In this document: positions 40,974 through 50,828 of the stretch, piece after piece
Position numbering within the stretch: position 1 is the first letter of the stretch
Layout of the letters: the number at the start of each line of letters is the position of its first letter
Assembly: GCA_916988195.3 (NCBI GenBank)
Contig: CAKASQ030000075.1
Coordinates: 1-64,000 of the forward strand
Reading direction: 5' to 3'
DNA length: 64,000 bases
From: Oscillospiraceae bacterium
GTDB taxonomy: Bacteria > Bacillota > Clostridia > Oscillospirales > Oscillospiraceae
The notes under the pieces: generated by a model
Database searches by the model: none
Told to the model about the DNA's origin: nothing
Seen by the model: the letters and a program-made list of their open reading frames with translations, nothing else
Program-made: the position numbers and the translations under genes

Positions 40974-41087
40974 TTGCTGCCTTTATCAGCGGATGTTTCC
41001 AATCAAAAATACAAAAACTGCGGGACAAGACCTTCTTGTCCCGCGGTTTTTGGAATCGTTCGTTTTGAGAGCTGGGAGAAAGACGGC

Positions 41088-42428
41088 TTACAGAGCTGCG
41101 CCGTTTTCCTGGGCGGTCTGCGCATACCAGTGCGCACTGTCTTTTACAATTCGCCGCTGCGTTGGATAGTCGATGTAAATAAGGCCGAAGCGCTCGGCGT
41201 AGCCGCTGTGCCACTCGAAATTATCGGTCAGCGACCAGTGGAAAAAGCCGCGGATATCGGCGCGCTCGCTGCCGTTTCGGAGCGCGAGAAGATAGCGGTG
41301 CAGAAAATCGATACGGTCTGCGTCGTGTACCTGTCCGTCGAGGAACACATGGTCGTTGCAGCTCAGGCCGCATTCCGTGACATAGAGCGGGAGCTGATAG
41401 CGGTCATATAAAAACGCGTAGCCGTACTCCATGATTTCCGGGGTAACCGGCCATTTGAGCGCGGTGCACGGGAAGCCCTTTGGCCGCGGCAGATAGACTG
41501 GCTGCCTATTTTCTCCGGCAGAAATTTCGCTTCCGTTGTAGGAGTTCACACCGATGAAATCCGGTACGGCGTGCATCGTGTCCCACTCCTCGGGTGTTAC
41601 GGTGCTTAAAAGTTCGCGAAGCCTTCCGCCTTCCGGTTCGACGCGACCAAGGCACACGGCATCTAAAACGATCGGGTGCGTGAACATCCAGTCGCTGTCT
41701 GACAGACGGAAGGTCTCCAGTCGTGCGGCGGTTTCATCGGCGGGGCTATGCGGATAGCAGAGCTTTCCGGTAGAGGCAATGCCGACTTTCGCGTCCGGCG
41801 CTGCCTGACGAATCGCGCGGAAGGAAAGACCGTGCGCGAGCATGAGGTTTTTCCAGCACTGCACAAGCTGCGGCAGGGGATACCGGTTCCCCGGCGCGTG
41901 AACGCCGTCCGCGTATCCGAGCTTGAGGACGATCTGCGGCTCGTTGAGCGTGATAAAGTGCCGCACGCGGCCTTTGAAATGCGCCGCCATCATCCCGGCA
42001 AATCGGGAAAAGCGCTCTGCCGTCTCGCGTTTCAGCCAGCCGCCTTTTTCCTCCAGCGCCTGCGGCAGCTCCCAGTGGTAGAGCGTCATCCACGGCGTAA
42101 CGCCGTTTGCAAGGCAGCAGTCCACCACGCGGTCGTAGTATTGGAGTCCAGCCTCGTTCCACCGGCCGTCGCCGTTCGGGTCAATGCGCGCCCAGCTCGT
42201 GGAAAAGCGGTATGCACGTAGCCCGAGCGATGCCAGAAGCCCGATGTCCTCTTCGAAACGGTGATAGCCGTCGCAGGCGATCGAGCCATCCTCGCCGTTT
42301 GCGATCGCGCCGGGTCTGCGGCAGAACACGTCCCAGACACTCTGCCCGCCGCCGTCGGCTGTTGGGCAGCCTTCGGTCTGATAGGCGCTCGAGGCTGCGC
42401 CCCAGACGAAATCCTCTCGAAACGCCAT
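41088..42428 (-). CDS. Beta-glucosidase, GH1
   Basis: This GH1 enzyme cleaves beta-glucosides such as cellobiose. The 446-residue protein begins MAFREDFVWGAASSAYQTEG, the family N-terminal signature. The acid/base Glu is in FITLNEPQIVLKLGY (about 158-172) and the nucleophile Glu in LYVTECGLSC (about 350-359). No phosphate-binding loop typical of 6-phospho-beta-glucosidases is evident, which fits uptake by an ABC system. The frame opens at 42560, but the ATG at 42428 has GGGAGG upstream. It follows the phosphorylase gene by one base, so both are one operon. Confidence 0.92.
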   Translation of the reverse strand: MAFREDFVWGAASSAYQTEGCPTADGGGQSVWDVFCRRPGAIANGEDGSIACDGYHRFEEDIGLLASLGLRAYRFSTSWARIDPNGDGRWNEAGLQYYDRVVDCCLANGVTPWMTLYHWELPQALEEKGGWLKRETAERFSRFAGMMAAHFKGRVRHFITLNEPQIVLKLGYADGVHAPGNRYPLPQLVQCWKNLMLAHGLSFRAIRQAAPDAKVGIASTGKLCYPHSPADETAARLETFRLSDSDWMFTHPIVLDAVCLGRVEPEGGRLRELLSTVTPEEWDTMHAVPDFIGVNSYNGSEISAGENRQPVYLPRPKGFPCTALKWPVTPEIMEYGYAFLYDRYQLPLYVTECGLSCNDHVFLDGQVHDADRIDFLHRYLLALRNGSERADIRGFFHWSLTDNFEWHSGYAERFGLIYIDYPTQRRIVKDSAHWYAQTAQENGAAL

Positions 42429-42429
42429 C

Positions 42430-44868
42430 TTAGCCTCCCAGAACCACGCGCACCGAAACAACGCTGCCCGGTACGGCTGGTGCAAGCAGATTGCTCTCCT
42501 GCCGCACGCCGTCCACATAAAGCTCCTGCACGCCGTGTTCGGCCCCATACGGGTTTTCAATTACGATGCGGTATTCTGCGCCGCGGAAGCGTCTCGTGAG
42601 CCGGACGTTTTTCCACGCGGGCGGAATGCACGGGTCGATGCGAAGACCATCTAATTCCGGCTGCACGCCCAAGATCGCCTGTGAAATGGACACAAACGTC
42701 CACGCGGCCGTGCCGGTCAGCCAGCTGTTTTTTGCTTCGCCGAACGTCGGCGCATCCTTGCCCGCGACCATCTGGCTGTAGACATAGGGCTCGGTGCGGT
42801 GAATGTCGCTGACCGGTTCGAGATAGGCCGGACAGATCTTCCGGTAAGTTTCAAACGCGCGCGCGCCGTGACCCAGGACAGCCTCCGCGCAGGTGATCCA
42901 GGGATTGTTGTGGCAGAAAATGCCCGCGTTTTCCTTATATCCGGGAGGATACGAGCTGATCTCGCCGAGATTCAGATAATATTTTGTGTAGGCCGGCTGG
43001 TGCAGGACAATGCCGAATTTGCTGTCGAGCCGCTCTTGGACGCTCTCGAGCGCTTTTGCCGCTTCGCCCGTTTCTTTGCCGATGCCGGCCATGACGCACA
43101 TGCCCTGCGGCTCAATGAAAATCTGGCCTTCCGCGCATTTCTTACTTCCGACGGGCGCGCCGAACGCGTCGTAGGCTCTGCGGAACCACGCGCCATCCCA
43201 GCCCGCGTCCAAGACGGTTTTCTCCATCTCGGCTGCGGCTTCGTCTGCACTGGCTGCCTCTTCGGCCAAACCGAGGTGACGGAGGATTCCAGCGTAGGCT
43301 CTGCCATATTTTACAAACATGCCTGCGATGAACACGGACTCCGCGACGGGCCCTTCGCTGGGGCCGGTGATCTGGAAGCTCTCGCCGGGATGTGCGGAGA
43401 AGCAGTTGAGGTTCAGGCAGTCGTTCCAGTCGGCGCGCCCGATGAGCGGCAGCTTGTGCGGCCCGAGATGCGTGCAGGTGAACCGGAAGCTGCGGCGAAG
43501 ATGCTCCATGAGGGGCGCCACATTGTTCTCATCGCAGTCAAACGTCACGCTTTCCTCCAGAATCGACCAGTCGCCTGTTTCGCGCAGGTATGCGTCTACA
43601 CCGGCAATGAGCCAGAGCGGGTCGTCGTTGAAGCCGCTGCCGACGGCAAGGTTGCCTTTCTTTGTGAGCGGCTGGTACTGGTGATAGGCGCTGCCGTCCG
43701 GGAACTGCGTGGCGGCGATGTCGAGAATGCGCTCTCTCGCGCGTTCGGGGATGATATGGACAAAGCCAAGTAAGTCCTGGCACGAATCCCGGAAGCCCAT
43801 GCCGCGGCCCATGCCGCTTTCAAAGTAGGAAGCGGAACGGCTCATGTTGAACGTGACCATGCACTGGTACTGGTTCCAGATGTTGACCATCCGGTCGACC
43901 TTTTCATCACCGGTTTCCGCGTGGTAATTGGAAAGAAGTCCATCCCAGTAGGTGGCAAGCGCGTCCATTGCTGCGTCAAACTGCTCGTTTGTGCGGTATT
44001 TTTCGATCATTGTGCGGGCACGGGATTTGTTGATGATGCCGGGAGCGGAGAATTTTTCGTCCTCCGGGTTTTCAATATAGCCGAGCCCCAGCAAAAGCGT
44101 CTGTTCTTCGCCGGGCGCGAGCGTCAGGTGGAACTGCATCGCGCCGATCGGCGCCCAGCCGTGCGCAACGGAACCCGTGCAGCGCCCGTTCTGAACGGCT
44201 TCGGGAAGCGCGGGCGAGCCGTATACGCCGACAAACGCGTCTCTCGCGGTATCGAAGCCGTCATACGGGCGGTTCGACCAGAAGACGGCATAGTGGTTTC
44301 GGCGCTCGCGGTATTCAGTTTTGTGGTAGATGGCGTCCGGCTCGAGCTCGACCTCGCCGATGGAGAAGTTTCGCTGGAAGTTAGAGCTGTCATCCATCGC
44401 GTCCCAGAGGCAGAACTCCACATATGGGAACACATCGAGCGTCTTTTCCGCGGCAGTTTCGTTTTTCAGCGTCAGCCGGATGAGCAGGCAACTGTCGCCC
44501 TGCGGAACCAGCAGCGTCTGTGCAGCTGAAACACCGTTTTTCTGCCCCTCGATCACGCTGTAGCCGAGGCCGTGGCGGCAGGTATAGCGGTCCAGCTCCG
44601 TTTTCGTAGGCTGCCATCCGGGGTTCCAGACGGTATTGCCGTCTTTGATGTAGATATGGAACCCCTCCTGATCGAGCGGGCAATTATTGTAGCGGTAGCG
44701 TGTGAGCCTGCGCAGCCGCGCGTCGCGGTAGAAGCAGTAGCCGCCTGCGGTGTTGGACACGAGCGCGAAAAAGTCCTCGCTTCCCAGATAATTGATCCAT
44801 GGCAGCGGCGTGCGCGGGCTGGTGATCACGTATTCACGTCTGTGATCGTCGAAGAAACCAAATTGCAT
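42430..44868 (-). CDS. Cellobiose phosphorylase, GH94
   Basis: The 812-residue enzyme phosphorolyses cellobiose to glucose 1-phosphate and glucose, saving ATP. Blocks are [20 protein letters not shown] and PLPWINYLG at the start, [20 protein letters not shown] (about 358-377), the catalytic Asp in [14 protein letters not shown] (about 478-491) and [20 protein letters not shown] in the C-terminal part. These are all typical of cellobiose phosphorylase; cellodextrin or laminaribiose specificity cannot be excluded. Divergent from the LacI regulator with an operator-like site at 44916-44928. Confidence 0.93.
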   Translation of the reverse strand: MQFGFFDDHRREYVITSPRTPLPWINYLGSEDFFALVSNTAGGYCFYRDARLRRLTRYRYNNCPLDQEGFHIYIKDGNTVWNPGWQPTKTELDRYTCRHGLGYSVIEGQKNGVSAAQTLLVPQGDSCLLIRLTLKNETAAEKTLDVFPYVEFCLWDAMDDSSNFQRNFSIGEVELEPDAIYHKTEYRERRNHYAVFWSNRPYDGFDTARDAFVGVYGSPALPEAVQNGRCTGSVAHGWAPIGAMQFHLTLAPGEEQTLLLGLGYIENPEDEKFSAPGIINKSRARTMIEKYRTNEQFDAAMDALATYWDGLLSNYHAETGDEKVDRMVNIWNQYQCMVTFNMSRSASYFESGMGRGMGFRDSCQDLLGFVHIIPERARERILDIAATQFPDGSAYHQYQPLTKKGNLAVGSGFNDDPLWLIAGVDAYLRETGDWSILEESVTFDCDENNVAPLMEHLRRSFRFTCTHLGPHKLPLIGRADWNDCLNLNCFSAHPGESFQITGPSEGPVAESVFIAGMFVKYGRAYAGILRHLGLAEEAASADEAAAEMEKTVLDAGWDGAWFRRAYDAFGAPVGSKKCAEGQIFIEPQGMCVMAGIGKETGEAAKALESVQERLDSKFGIVLHQPAYTKYYLNLGEISSYPPGYKENAGIFCHNNPWITCAEAVLGHGARAFETYRKICPAYLEPVSDIHRTEPYVYSQMVAGKDAPTFGEAKNSWLTGTAAWTFVSISQAILGVQPELDGLRIDPCIPPAWKNVRLTRRFRGAEYRIVIENPYGAEHGVQELYVDGVRQESNLLAPAVPGSVVSVRVVLGG

Positions 44869-44915
44869 CCGAAAACCCCTCCTTCACCGAAATACAATCT
44901 CATTTCGGCGGAATC

Positions 44916-44928
44916 GAAATCGTTTAAG
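44916..44928. promoter_or_regulatory. LacI-type operator upstream of cellobiose phosphorylase
   Basis: GAAATCGTTTAAG has the central CG palindrome of LacI-family operators and matches the site at 45198-45210 in 11 of 13 bases. On the minus strand it lies just downstream of a TTGTAA/TATTGA promoter (16-base spacer), where a repressor would block transcription. Confidence 0.65.
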
Positions 44929-45197
44929 TCATCAATATGACAGAATCATAGCTTTACAATAGCGGCTTTTTGCGCAAAATGCAAGACGTATTTTGAATTT
45001 TCTGCGCCAAAAGCGCTATTTTTTTATTTTACGGACAAAAGACTCACGGGAGAAGGAAAGTTTCGGAACTGTTAAGCTGTCAAAAGCGCCAAATTTACGT
45101 GAGCGAACTGGGCAGAACAGCCAAATTTCGTGGAGAGCACCAAAAAACGAAAAAAATCCCTTGCATTTTTGCGTCAAATCCGCTATTTTGAAATTAC

Positions 45198-45210
45198 GAA
45201 AACGATTAAG
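45198..45210. promoter_or_regulatory. LacI-type operator upstream of the regulator gene
   Basis: GAAAACGATTAAG, the same half-site pattern around CG as the operator at 44916, 32 bases upstream of the lacI-family start. It suggests autoregulation plus control of both divergent arms. Confidence 0.65.
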
Positions 45211-45241
45211 AAATTTGCGGACGAAACGGAGGGAACGCAGC

Positions 45242-46261
45242 ATGGTCTCTATGAAGGATATCGCGAAGGCCTGCGGCGTTTCGGTCGCGACGGTCAGCAA
45301 GGCGCTCTCCGGCCAGCCGGATATCGGCGAGCAGACGAGAGAGCTTATCTGCAAAACGGCAGACTCGCTCGGCTACATGACAAACTCCGCCGCAAGAGCC
45401 CTCAAAACGAACCGCACCTATAATATCGGCGTCCTGTTTGTCGACGAGCGAAGAAGCGGCCTTGCGCACGAGTATTTTTCCGCCGTTCTGGAGAGCCTCA
45501 AGGTCGAAGCCGAGGCGAACGGGTACGACATTACGTTTATTAACCGCAACGTCGGCAAGAAGGCGACGACGTATTTGCAGCACTGCCAGTACCGGGGTGT
45601 CGACGGCGTGGTCATCGCCTGCGTCGATTTTGATGATCCGCAGGTTCTCGAGCTTGTAAACTCCCGGCTCCCGGTCGTGACGATCGACCACGTGTTCAAC
45701 AATCGCGCTGCCGTCGTGTCCGATAACGTGCGCGGCTTGGAAGAGCTGGTGCGTTATGTGTACGCCAAGGGGCACCGCCGCATCGCGTTCATCCACGGCG
45801 AACGGACCTCTGTGACCGAAAACCGCCTGACGGGCTTTTACCGGGCGTGTGACGAGCTGGGGCTGGAGATCCCGGAGGAATACGTCCGCGAGGGCGTGTA
45901 CCATGACCCTGACCGGTGCGCGGAGCTGACGCAGGAGCTTTTAAAGCTCGAGGTGCCGCCGACGTGTATTCTGATGCCGGACGATATTTCCAGCATCGGC
46001 GGCGGAAACGCCATCCGGCGCATGGGCCTCCGGCTCCCCGGAGACGTCAGTGCGGCGGGCTACGACGGCATTCAGCTCTCAAGCGTCATGAATCCGCCGC
46101 TCACTACTTACCGACAGGACACGCAGGCGCTTGGAAAAACCGCGGCGGCCAAGCTCATCGAGCTCATCGAAAAGCCGCGCACGGCGCTGGTCGACCGGAT
46201 TTTAATCCCGGGAAGACTCGTGGAAGGCGCGTCTGTTCAAGCCATCGAGCCGCAGGAATAG
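45242..46261 (+). CDS. LacI family transcriptional regulator of the cello-oligosaccharide locus
   Basis: The 339-residue repressor has the N-terminal helix-turn-helix MKDIAKACGVSVATVSKALS (about 4-23), the hinge AARALKTNRTYNIGVL and a periplasmic-binding-type ligand domain ending in TYRQDTQALGKTAAAKLIEL. The frame opens at 44993, but the ATG at 45242 has GGAGGG and the normal N-terminus. It lies between the divergent hydrolase genes and the ABC uptake genes, with matching palindromes on both sides. The inducer is probably a cello-oligosaccharide, by context. Confidence 0.92.
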   Translation: MVSMKDIAKACGVSVATVSKALSGQPDIGEQTRELICKTADSLGYMTNSAARALKTNRTYNIGVLFVDERRSGLAHEYFSAVLESLKVEAEANGYDITFINRNVGKKATTYLQHCQYRGVDGVVIACVDFDDPQVLELVNSRLPVVTIDHVFNNRAAVVSDNVRGLEELVRYVYAKGHRRIAFIHGERTSVTENRLTGFYRACDELGLEIPEEYVREGVYHDPDRCAELTQELLKLEVPPTCILMPDDISSIGGGNAIRRMGLRLPGDVSAAGYDGIQLSSVMNPPLTTYRQDTQALGKTAAAKLIELIEKPRTALVDRILIPGRLVEGASVQAIEPQE

Positions 46262-46331
46262 GGTGATATCTGCTATTTGCAGAACACATAGATCGGTAAC
46301 ACTATCTACAATTTCAACAGGAGGAATTCAC

Positions 46332-47717
46332 ATGAAAAAGTATCTTGCACTGCTTCTGGCGGTTCTGATGCTCACAGCCATGTTTGCAGGCTGCGCCAGC
46401 AAGGAAACGACCACCGACACCCCCGCCGCTTCTACCGAAACGGCAGAGCCCGCCAAGACTGAAGAGACTAAATCCGAAGAGCCGGCTGCCGAAGAAGCCC
46501 CCGCTTCCGAGGAAGGAAAGGTCTTCAACATCTACGCATGGAACGAGGAGTTCAAGGGCTTCTTTGAGAAGTACTACACCGTTCCCGAGGGCGTGACCGT
46601 CAACTGGATCATCACCCCGAGTGCGGACGGTGCGTATCAGGATAAGCTCGACGAGGCGCTTTTAAACCAGGAGAGTGCTTCCGCCGACGACAAGGTCGAC
46701 CTGTTCCTGGCCGAGGCTGACTACATCCTCAAGTACACGCAGTCTCCCGTGACGCAGGACATCACTGCCCTCGGCGTGACCGACTTCTCCAATACCTATG
46801 CCTACACCGTGCAGGCTGCATCTGACGCTTCCGGCGTTGTCAAGGGCGTCTCCTTCCAGTGCTGCCCGGCAGCTCTCATTTACCGCCGCTCGATCGCCAA
46901 GGACGTTTTGGGCACTGATGATCCCGCCGAGGTGCAGGAAAAGCTCAACAGCTGGGAGAAGTTCAATGCCGTCGCCGCCGAGGCCAAGGCTAAGGGTTAT
47001 CTGATGACTGCCTCCGAGGCTGCCACCTACCGCGTCTTCTCCAACAACGTCACCTCCCCGTGGGTTGACGAAAACAACAACCTCCAGATCGACTCCGCCA
47101 TCCAGACCTGGATGCAGCAGGCCAAGGATTTCTCCGACAACGGCTACACGCAGGACTGCGATATCTGGTCCGACGAGTGCACCGCGCAGATGTTCAAAGA
47201 CGGCAAGGCTATGTGCTACTTTGGCCCGGCCTGGTACTTCAACTTCTCCATGGGCAACGCGCAGGACGCGGAAAAGGGCTGCTTCGGCGACTGGGCGATC
47301 TGCGAAGGCCCGCAGGCACACTTCTGGGGCGGCACGTGGCTCCTGGCGCCTGCCGGTACGGATAACCCCACCATGGTTGCCGACATCATGAACACCTTCA
47401 TCAACAACGAAGAGGTCTGCACGAACCTTGTCAAGAACGAAGCGCAGTTCTCCAACAACCAGAAGGTCAACGAGCTCGTGGCGCAGGACGAGAGCTACGG
47501 CAGCGACTTCCTCGGCGGCCAGAACGATATTGCGCTGTTCTGCGATCTTGCCAAGAACATCAAGTTCGAGAACAACACCATCTATGACCAGCTTCTGAAC
47601 GAGGGCCTGCAGGCCAACTGGAGAGAGTACTGCAAGGGCACCGTCACCGAGGACGAGGCGATGAGCAACTTCTATAAGTACATCAACGAAAAGTATCCGA
47701 CCATCGTCACGCCGTAA
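46332..47717 (+). CDS. ABC sugar-binding lipoprotein
   Basis: The 461-residue protein has a lipoprotein signal peptide with lipobox LTAMFAGC (Cys about residue 22), an acidic Thr/Glu-rich linker (about 24-60) and a family-1-type solute-binding fold (VFNIYAWNEEFKGFFEKYYT, then YAYTVQAASDASGVVKGVSF). It binds sugars outside the cell; by context cello-oligosaccharides. The ATG at 46332 has AGGAGGA upstream. A strong hairpin separates it from the permease genes and may keep its mRNA level above theirs. Confidence 0.9.
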   Translation: MKKYLALLLAVLMLTAMFAGCASKETTTDTPAASTETAEPAKTEETKSEEPAAEEAPASEEGKVFNIYAWNEEFKGFFEKYYTVPEGVTVNWIITPSADGAYQDKLDEALLNQESASADDKVDLFLAEADYILKYTQSPVTQDITALGVTDFSNTYAYTVQAASDASGVVKGVSFQCCPAALIYRRSIAKDVLGTDDPAEVQEKLNSWEKFNAVAAEAKAKGYLMTASEAATYRVFSNNVTSPWVDENNNLQIDSAIQTWMQQAKDFSDNGYTQDCDIWSDECTAQMFKDGKAMCYFGPAWYFNFSMGNAQDAEKGCFGDWAICEGPQAHFWGGTWLLAPAGTDNPTMVADIMNTFINNEEVCTNLVKNEAQFSNNQKVNELVAQDESYGSDFLGGQNDIALFCDLAKNIKFENNTIYDQLLNEGLQANWREYCKGTVTEDEAMSNFYKYINEKYPTIVTP

Positions 47718-47730
47718 TTTCATACACATG

Positions 47731-47764
47731 CTTCCGGGGCAGGGCCGTTGCTCTGCCCCGGAAG
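47731..47764 (+). terminator. Intercistronic hairpin between binding-protein and permease genes
   Basis: CTTCCGGGGCAG and CTGCCCCGGAAG form a perfect 12-bp stem. There is no T-run, so it looks like an mRNA-stabilising or partial-termination hairpin, a common device for making more binding protein than permease. Confidence 0.7.
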
Positions 47765-47841
47765 GGCAATTCAGACGCGGTTTCGAACAGATCAGCCATG
47801 ATCTGCTGGCAACTGAGTCCGAAACAGAAAGGAGAGGTCTT

Positions 47842-48792
47842 ATGCAGACGACAAAAGCACCGAAGCTCAAAACCAAACGCTCGAAGATCAGCTACGCGAA
47901 ATGGGGCTATATTTTTATCGCGCCGTTCTTTCTGGCCTACGCGCTGTTCCATTTTGCGCCGCAGATGCTGACGATCTACAACAGCTTTTTTGAAAACTAC
48001 CGCGAGGGTCTGACGCAGGTGGGGCCGAATTTCGTTGGCCTGAAGAACTACATCACGCTCTTTACGCCGGATAAAAACGGCACGATCGACATTTTAAAAT
48101 ACGCGGGAAATACGATTGTGCTCTGGCTCGGCTGCGCGGTTCCGCAGGTTGTGATCTCTTTGATGCTTGCGTGCTTTTTTACAAGCTATCGCCTGAAAAT
48201 CCGCGGCCAGCAGTTTTTCAAGACCGTGATCTACATGCCGAACCTCATCATGGCCTCCGCATTTTCGATGCTCTTTTACATGCTGTTTTCAAACGTCGGT
48301 CCTGTCAATCAGCTGCTCACGCAGGCGGGATGGATCGACGCGCCGATCGACTTTTTCAACATCCGCTTCACCGTGCGGAGCTTAATTAGCCTCATGAACT
48401 TCCTCATGTGGTTCGGCAACACGACAATTTTGCTCATGGCCGGTATCATGGGCATAGACCAGAGCCTTTTTGAGGCGGCGAACATTGACGGTGCGACGTC
48501 CCTGCAGGTATTTTTTAAGGTGACGCTGCCGCTTCTGATGCCGATTTTGGTCTACACGGTCATCACCGCACTCATCGGCGGCCTGCAGATGTTCGATGTG
48601 CCGCAGGTTCTGACGAACGGCCTCGGTACGCCGAACCGCAGCTCGACGACGCTTGTCATGTACCTCAACAACTACCTCAAGACGAGCAAGAACTATGGCA
48701 TGTCCGGCGCGATCTCCGTCGTGATCTTTATCATTACGGGCCTTCTGAGCCTTGTGGTGTTCAAGTCGCTGACGAAGCAGGAAGAAAACTAA
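47842..48792 (+). CDS. ABC sugar permease, MalF type
   Basis: The 316-residue protein has six helices, beginning with AKWGYIFIAPFFLAYALF. The EAA loop, where the ATPase docks, reads SLFEAANIDGATSLQVFFKV (about 218-237), which is typical of sugar permeases of the CUT1 class. The frame opens at 47728, but the ATG at 47842 has AAAGGAGAGG upstream. It forms a heterodimer with the next gene product by analogy. No ATPase gene is present, so a shared MsmX-type ATPase is likely. Confidence 0.92.
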   Translation: MQTTKAPKLKTKRSKISYAKWGYIFIAPFFLAYALFHFAPQMLTIYNSFFENYREGLTQVGPNFVGLKNYITLFTPDKNGTIDILKYAGNTIVLWLGCAVPQVVISLMLACFFTSYRLKIRGQQFFKTVIYMPNLIMASAFSMLFYMLFSNVGPVNQLLTQAGWIDAPIDFFNIRFTVRSLISLMNFLMWFGNTTILLMAGIMGIDQSLFEAANIDGATSLQVFFKVTLPLLMPILVYTVITALIGGLQMFDVPQVLTNGLGTPNRSSTTLVMYLNNYLKTSKNYGMSGAISVVIFIITGLLSLVVFKSLTKQEEN

Positions 48793-48805
48793 GGGGGCGC
48801 TTGCA

Positions 48806-49675
48806 ATGAAGAAAAATTCCGCAGACAGCCGCAAGGCGCGGGTGATGCTGACCCTCAGTCGGGTGCTTGTGTATGCGCTTCTGATTTTCATCTCGATTCT
48901 CTGCCTGTTTTCCTTCTACATGCTGATTATCAACGCATCCCGGACAAACGCAGACCTGCAGGGCGGCTTCAAGGCGCTGCCGCAGGGACATTTCCTCGAG
49001 AACCTCAAAAACGCGTGGAACGACAGCTCGATCAACATCCCGCGCGGCATGCTCAACAGCTTTGTGATTGCCGCCGCAACGGCGATCCTGTCCACCTATT
49101 TTTCCGCGCTGACCGCCTACGGTCTGCATGCCTATCAGTTTAAGCTCAAGCGCATTACGTTCCTGTTTATCATGGCTGTCATGGTCATCCCGAAACAGGT
49201 CTCCGCCGCAGGCTTTGTGCAGCTGTGCTACAAGCTGAAGCTGACAAACAGCTATCTGCCGCTGATCCTCCCCGGCATTGCTGCGCCGGTTGTGTTTTTC
49301 TACATGATTCAGTACATGAAGAGCGTCCTTCCGATGGAGATCGTCGAGGCTGCGCGCGTGGATGGCTCGGGCGAATTTTTTACCTTCAACCGCATTGTGC
49401 TTCCCATGCTCAAGCCCGCCATTTCCGTGCAGCTGATCTTCACGTTCGTCGAGTCGTGGAACAACTACTTCCTGCCTGCGCTGCTTCTCGACAAGGCGGA
49501 AATGAAGACGGTTCCGATCATGATCGCGCAGCTGCGCGCGGCGGACTACTCGAAGTTTGACCTCGGCAAGGTGTATATGTTCATTCTGCTTGCGATTTTG
49601 CCGGTGCTGCTCGTGTACATCTTCCTCTCCCGCTATATCGTCAAGGGAGTCACCGCCGGCTCTGTCAAGGGCTGA
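48806..49675 (+). CDS. ABC sugar permease, MalG type
   Basis: The 289-residue protein has six helices (VLVYALLIFISILCLFSFYM first) and the EAA loop EIVEAARVDGSGEFFTFNRI (about 176-195). The C-terminal GVTAGSVKG is the usual MalG ending (GLTAGAVKG type). It follows the first permease by 13 bases with its own GGGGGCG site. A terminator hairpin follows at 49698-49735. Confidence 0.92.
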   Translation: MKKNSADSRKARVMLTLSRVLVYALLIFISILCLFSFYMLIINASRTNADLQGGFKALPQGHFLENLKNAWNDSSINIPRGMLNSFVIAAATAILSTYFSALTAYGLHAYQFKLKRITFLFIMAVMVIPKQVSAAGFVQLCYKLKLTNSYLPLILPGIAAPVVFFYMIQYMKSVLPMEIVEAARVDGSGEFFTFNRIVLPMLKPAISVQLIFTFVESWNNYFLPALLLDKAEMKTVPIMIAQLRAADYSKFDLGKVYMFILLAILPVLLVYIFLSRYIVKGVTAGSVKG

Positions 49676-49697
49676 GGCGCTGATTGCTGCAAAAAAA

Positions 49698-49735
49698 CGT
49701 GCCCGCCCGCAGGATATTCCTGCGGGTGGGCATGT
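49698..49735 (+). terminator. Terminator hairpin after the ABC operon
   Basis: TGCCCGCCCGCAGGA and TCCTGCGGGTGGGCA form a long stem around TAT. The T-rich tail is interrupted, so it may be a weak terminator or processing site. Confidence 0.6.
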
Positions 49736-49851
49736 TACAGTCTGCTTTTTGAGACTCAGAAAAGCCCGTCCGGGCAGCAAAAAGCCCCCATCTGCCGGAC
49801 GGCCGGACAAATGGGGCGCTGTTCATCGATCTGTATGGGGAGGGATTTTTT

Positions 49852-50145
49852 TCAGGCGAGCCGCTTTTCGAGCGCATCGATCCGCTCCGACTGCGAGCGG
49901 ACAACCGCCTTCAGAAGCTGCATATCGTCCTCCAGCTCCTCGACCCGCGTCTTCGGCGCCATGGTTTCCAGAAGCGTCCGCTGGCCCTCTGCCAGAAGCT
50001 TGAGGCTCGGCATGATCGTATTTTCGATGATCACCTGCATATCATGTACAGCGCCGCGCCGCGCTTCGTCTGCCATCTCTGTCATGCGCGCGTCTATGCG
50101 CTTTTCCATTTCTGCGAGATACTGTAAATCTTTTTCATCCAACAT
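49852..50145 (-). CDS. Small coiled-coil protein, unknown function
   Basis: The 97-residue protein (MLDEKDLQYLAEMEKRIDAR and onward) is almost wholly helical. The last about 35 residues (RVEELEDDMQLLKAVVRSQS then ERIDALEKRLA) have heptad spacing of Leu/Ile/Val expected for a coiled coil. No enzyme motif is visible. The ATG at 50145 has AGGAGGG upstream. Similar short proteins are common in Oscillospirales, as far as I recall. It stands alone between the ABC operon and a convergent-strand phosphatase gene. Confidence 0.65.
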   Translation of the reverse strand: MLDEKDLQYLAEMEKRIDARMTEMADEARRGAVHDMQVIIENTIMPSLKLLAEGQRTLLETMAPKTRVEELEDDMQLLKAVVRSQSERIDALEKRLA

Positions 50146-50228
50146 TTTATCATCCCTCCTGCTTCTATTATACGCGCGATCCTATACTTGTCAATTGTAA
50201 AAAAGCGGGTTGCGCGTGCGGGCCGGGG

Positions 50229-50256
50229 TTGAAATTTTGCGGAAGTATGCTAAACT
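50229..50256 (+). promoter_or_regulatory. Promoter of the phosphatase gene
   Basis: TTGAAA (50229-50234), 16 bases, TAAACT (50251-50256). Confidence 0.5.
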
Positions 50257-50322
50257 GCGGAGGGTGCGGGCCGATAGCAGAAGGCCACGAAGCACAGGAG
50301 CGCTTGGAAAGGATGCAGAGCA

Positions 50323-50775
50323 ATGACAAAAATCTTATTCGTTTGCCACGGCAACATCTGCCGCAGTCCGATGGCGGAGTTTATTTTGAAGCATATGGTG
50401 CGTCAGGCGGGTTGGGAGAAGCAGTTTCTCATCGACTCGGCGGCAGTGAGCCGCGAAGAGCTCGGAAACCCGGTCTACCCGCCGGCCAGACGTGTGCTCA
50501 TGGCGCACGGTATTGCCTGTGGGGCGCACGCGGCGCGGCAGATCACAAAGGCGGACTACAGCGCCTACGATCTTCTCATCGGCATGGACCGGAGCAATCT
50601 TTCCGGCATGCGCCGCATATTTGGAGGCGATGCGGAGGGGAAGCTCCAGCTGCTGCTGGACTTTACGGGCGCGCCGCGCGATGTGGCGGACCCGTGGTAC
50701 ACCGACGATTTTGAGGCGGCCTACCGGGATATCGAAGCCGGTTGCCGGGCGCTTCTTGCGCAGCTGAGCAATTGA
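50323..50775 (+). CDS. Low-molecular-weight protein tyrosine phosphatase
   Basis: The 150-residue enzyme has the P-loop VCHGNICRSPMAE with the catalytic Cys (about residue 8) and the general-acid Asp in DPWYTDDFEAAY (about 128-139). Length and order match the LMW-PTP family, which dephosphorylates tyrosine (or arginine) on proteins. The ATG at 50323 is used; the ribosome site is weak (GGAAAGGATG further up). It is a single gene, ending near a hairpin at 50785-50830 (GCCGCAGGTGC/GCATCTGCGGC). Confidence 0.92.
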   Translation: MTKILFVCHGNICRSPMAEFILKHMVRQAGWEKQFLIDSAAVSREELGNPVYPPARRVLMAHGIACGAHAARQITKADYSAYDLLIGMDRSNLSGMRRIFGGDAEGKLQLLLDFTGAPRDVADPWYTDDFEAAYRDIEAGCRALLAQLSN

Positions 50776-50790
50776 AACTGAAAAAAAGAG

Positions 50791-50825
50791 TCGCCGCAGG
50801 TGCAAAAAACGCATCTGCGGCGGCT
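50791..50825. terminator. Terminator between phosphatase and histidine kinase genes
   Basis: GCCGCAGGTGC and GCATCTGCGGC form a stem around AAAAAAC between convergent genes, with A/T runs on each side. Confidence 0.65.
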
Positions 50826-50828
50826 GTT

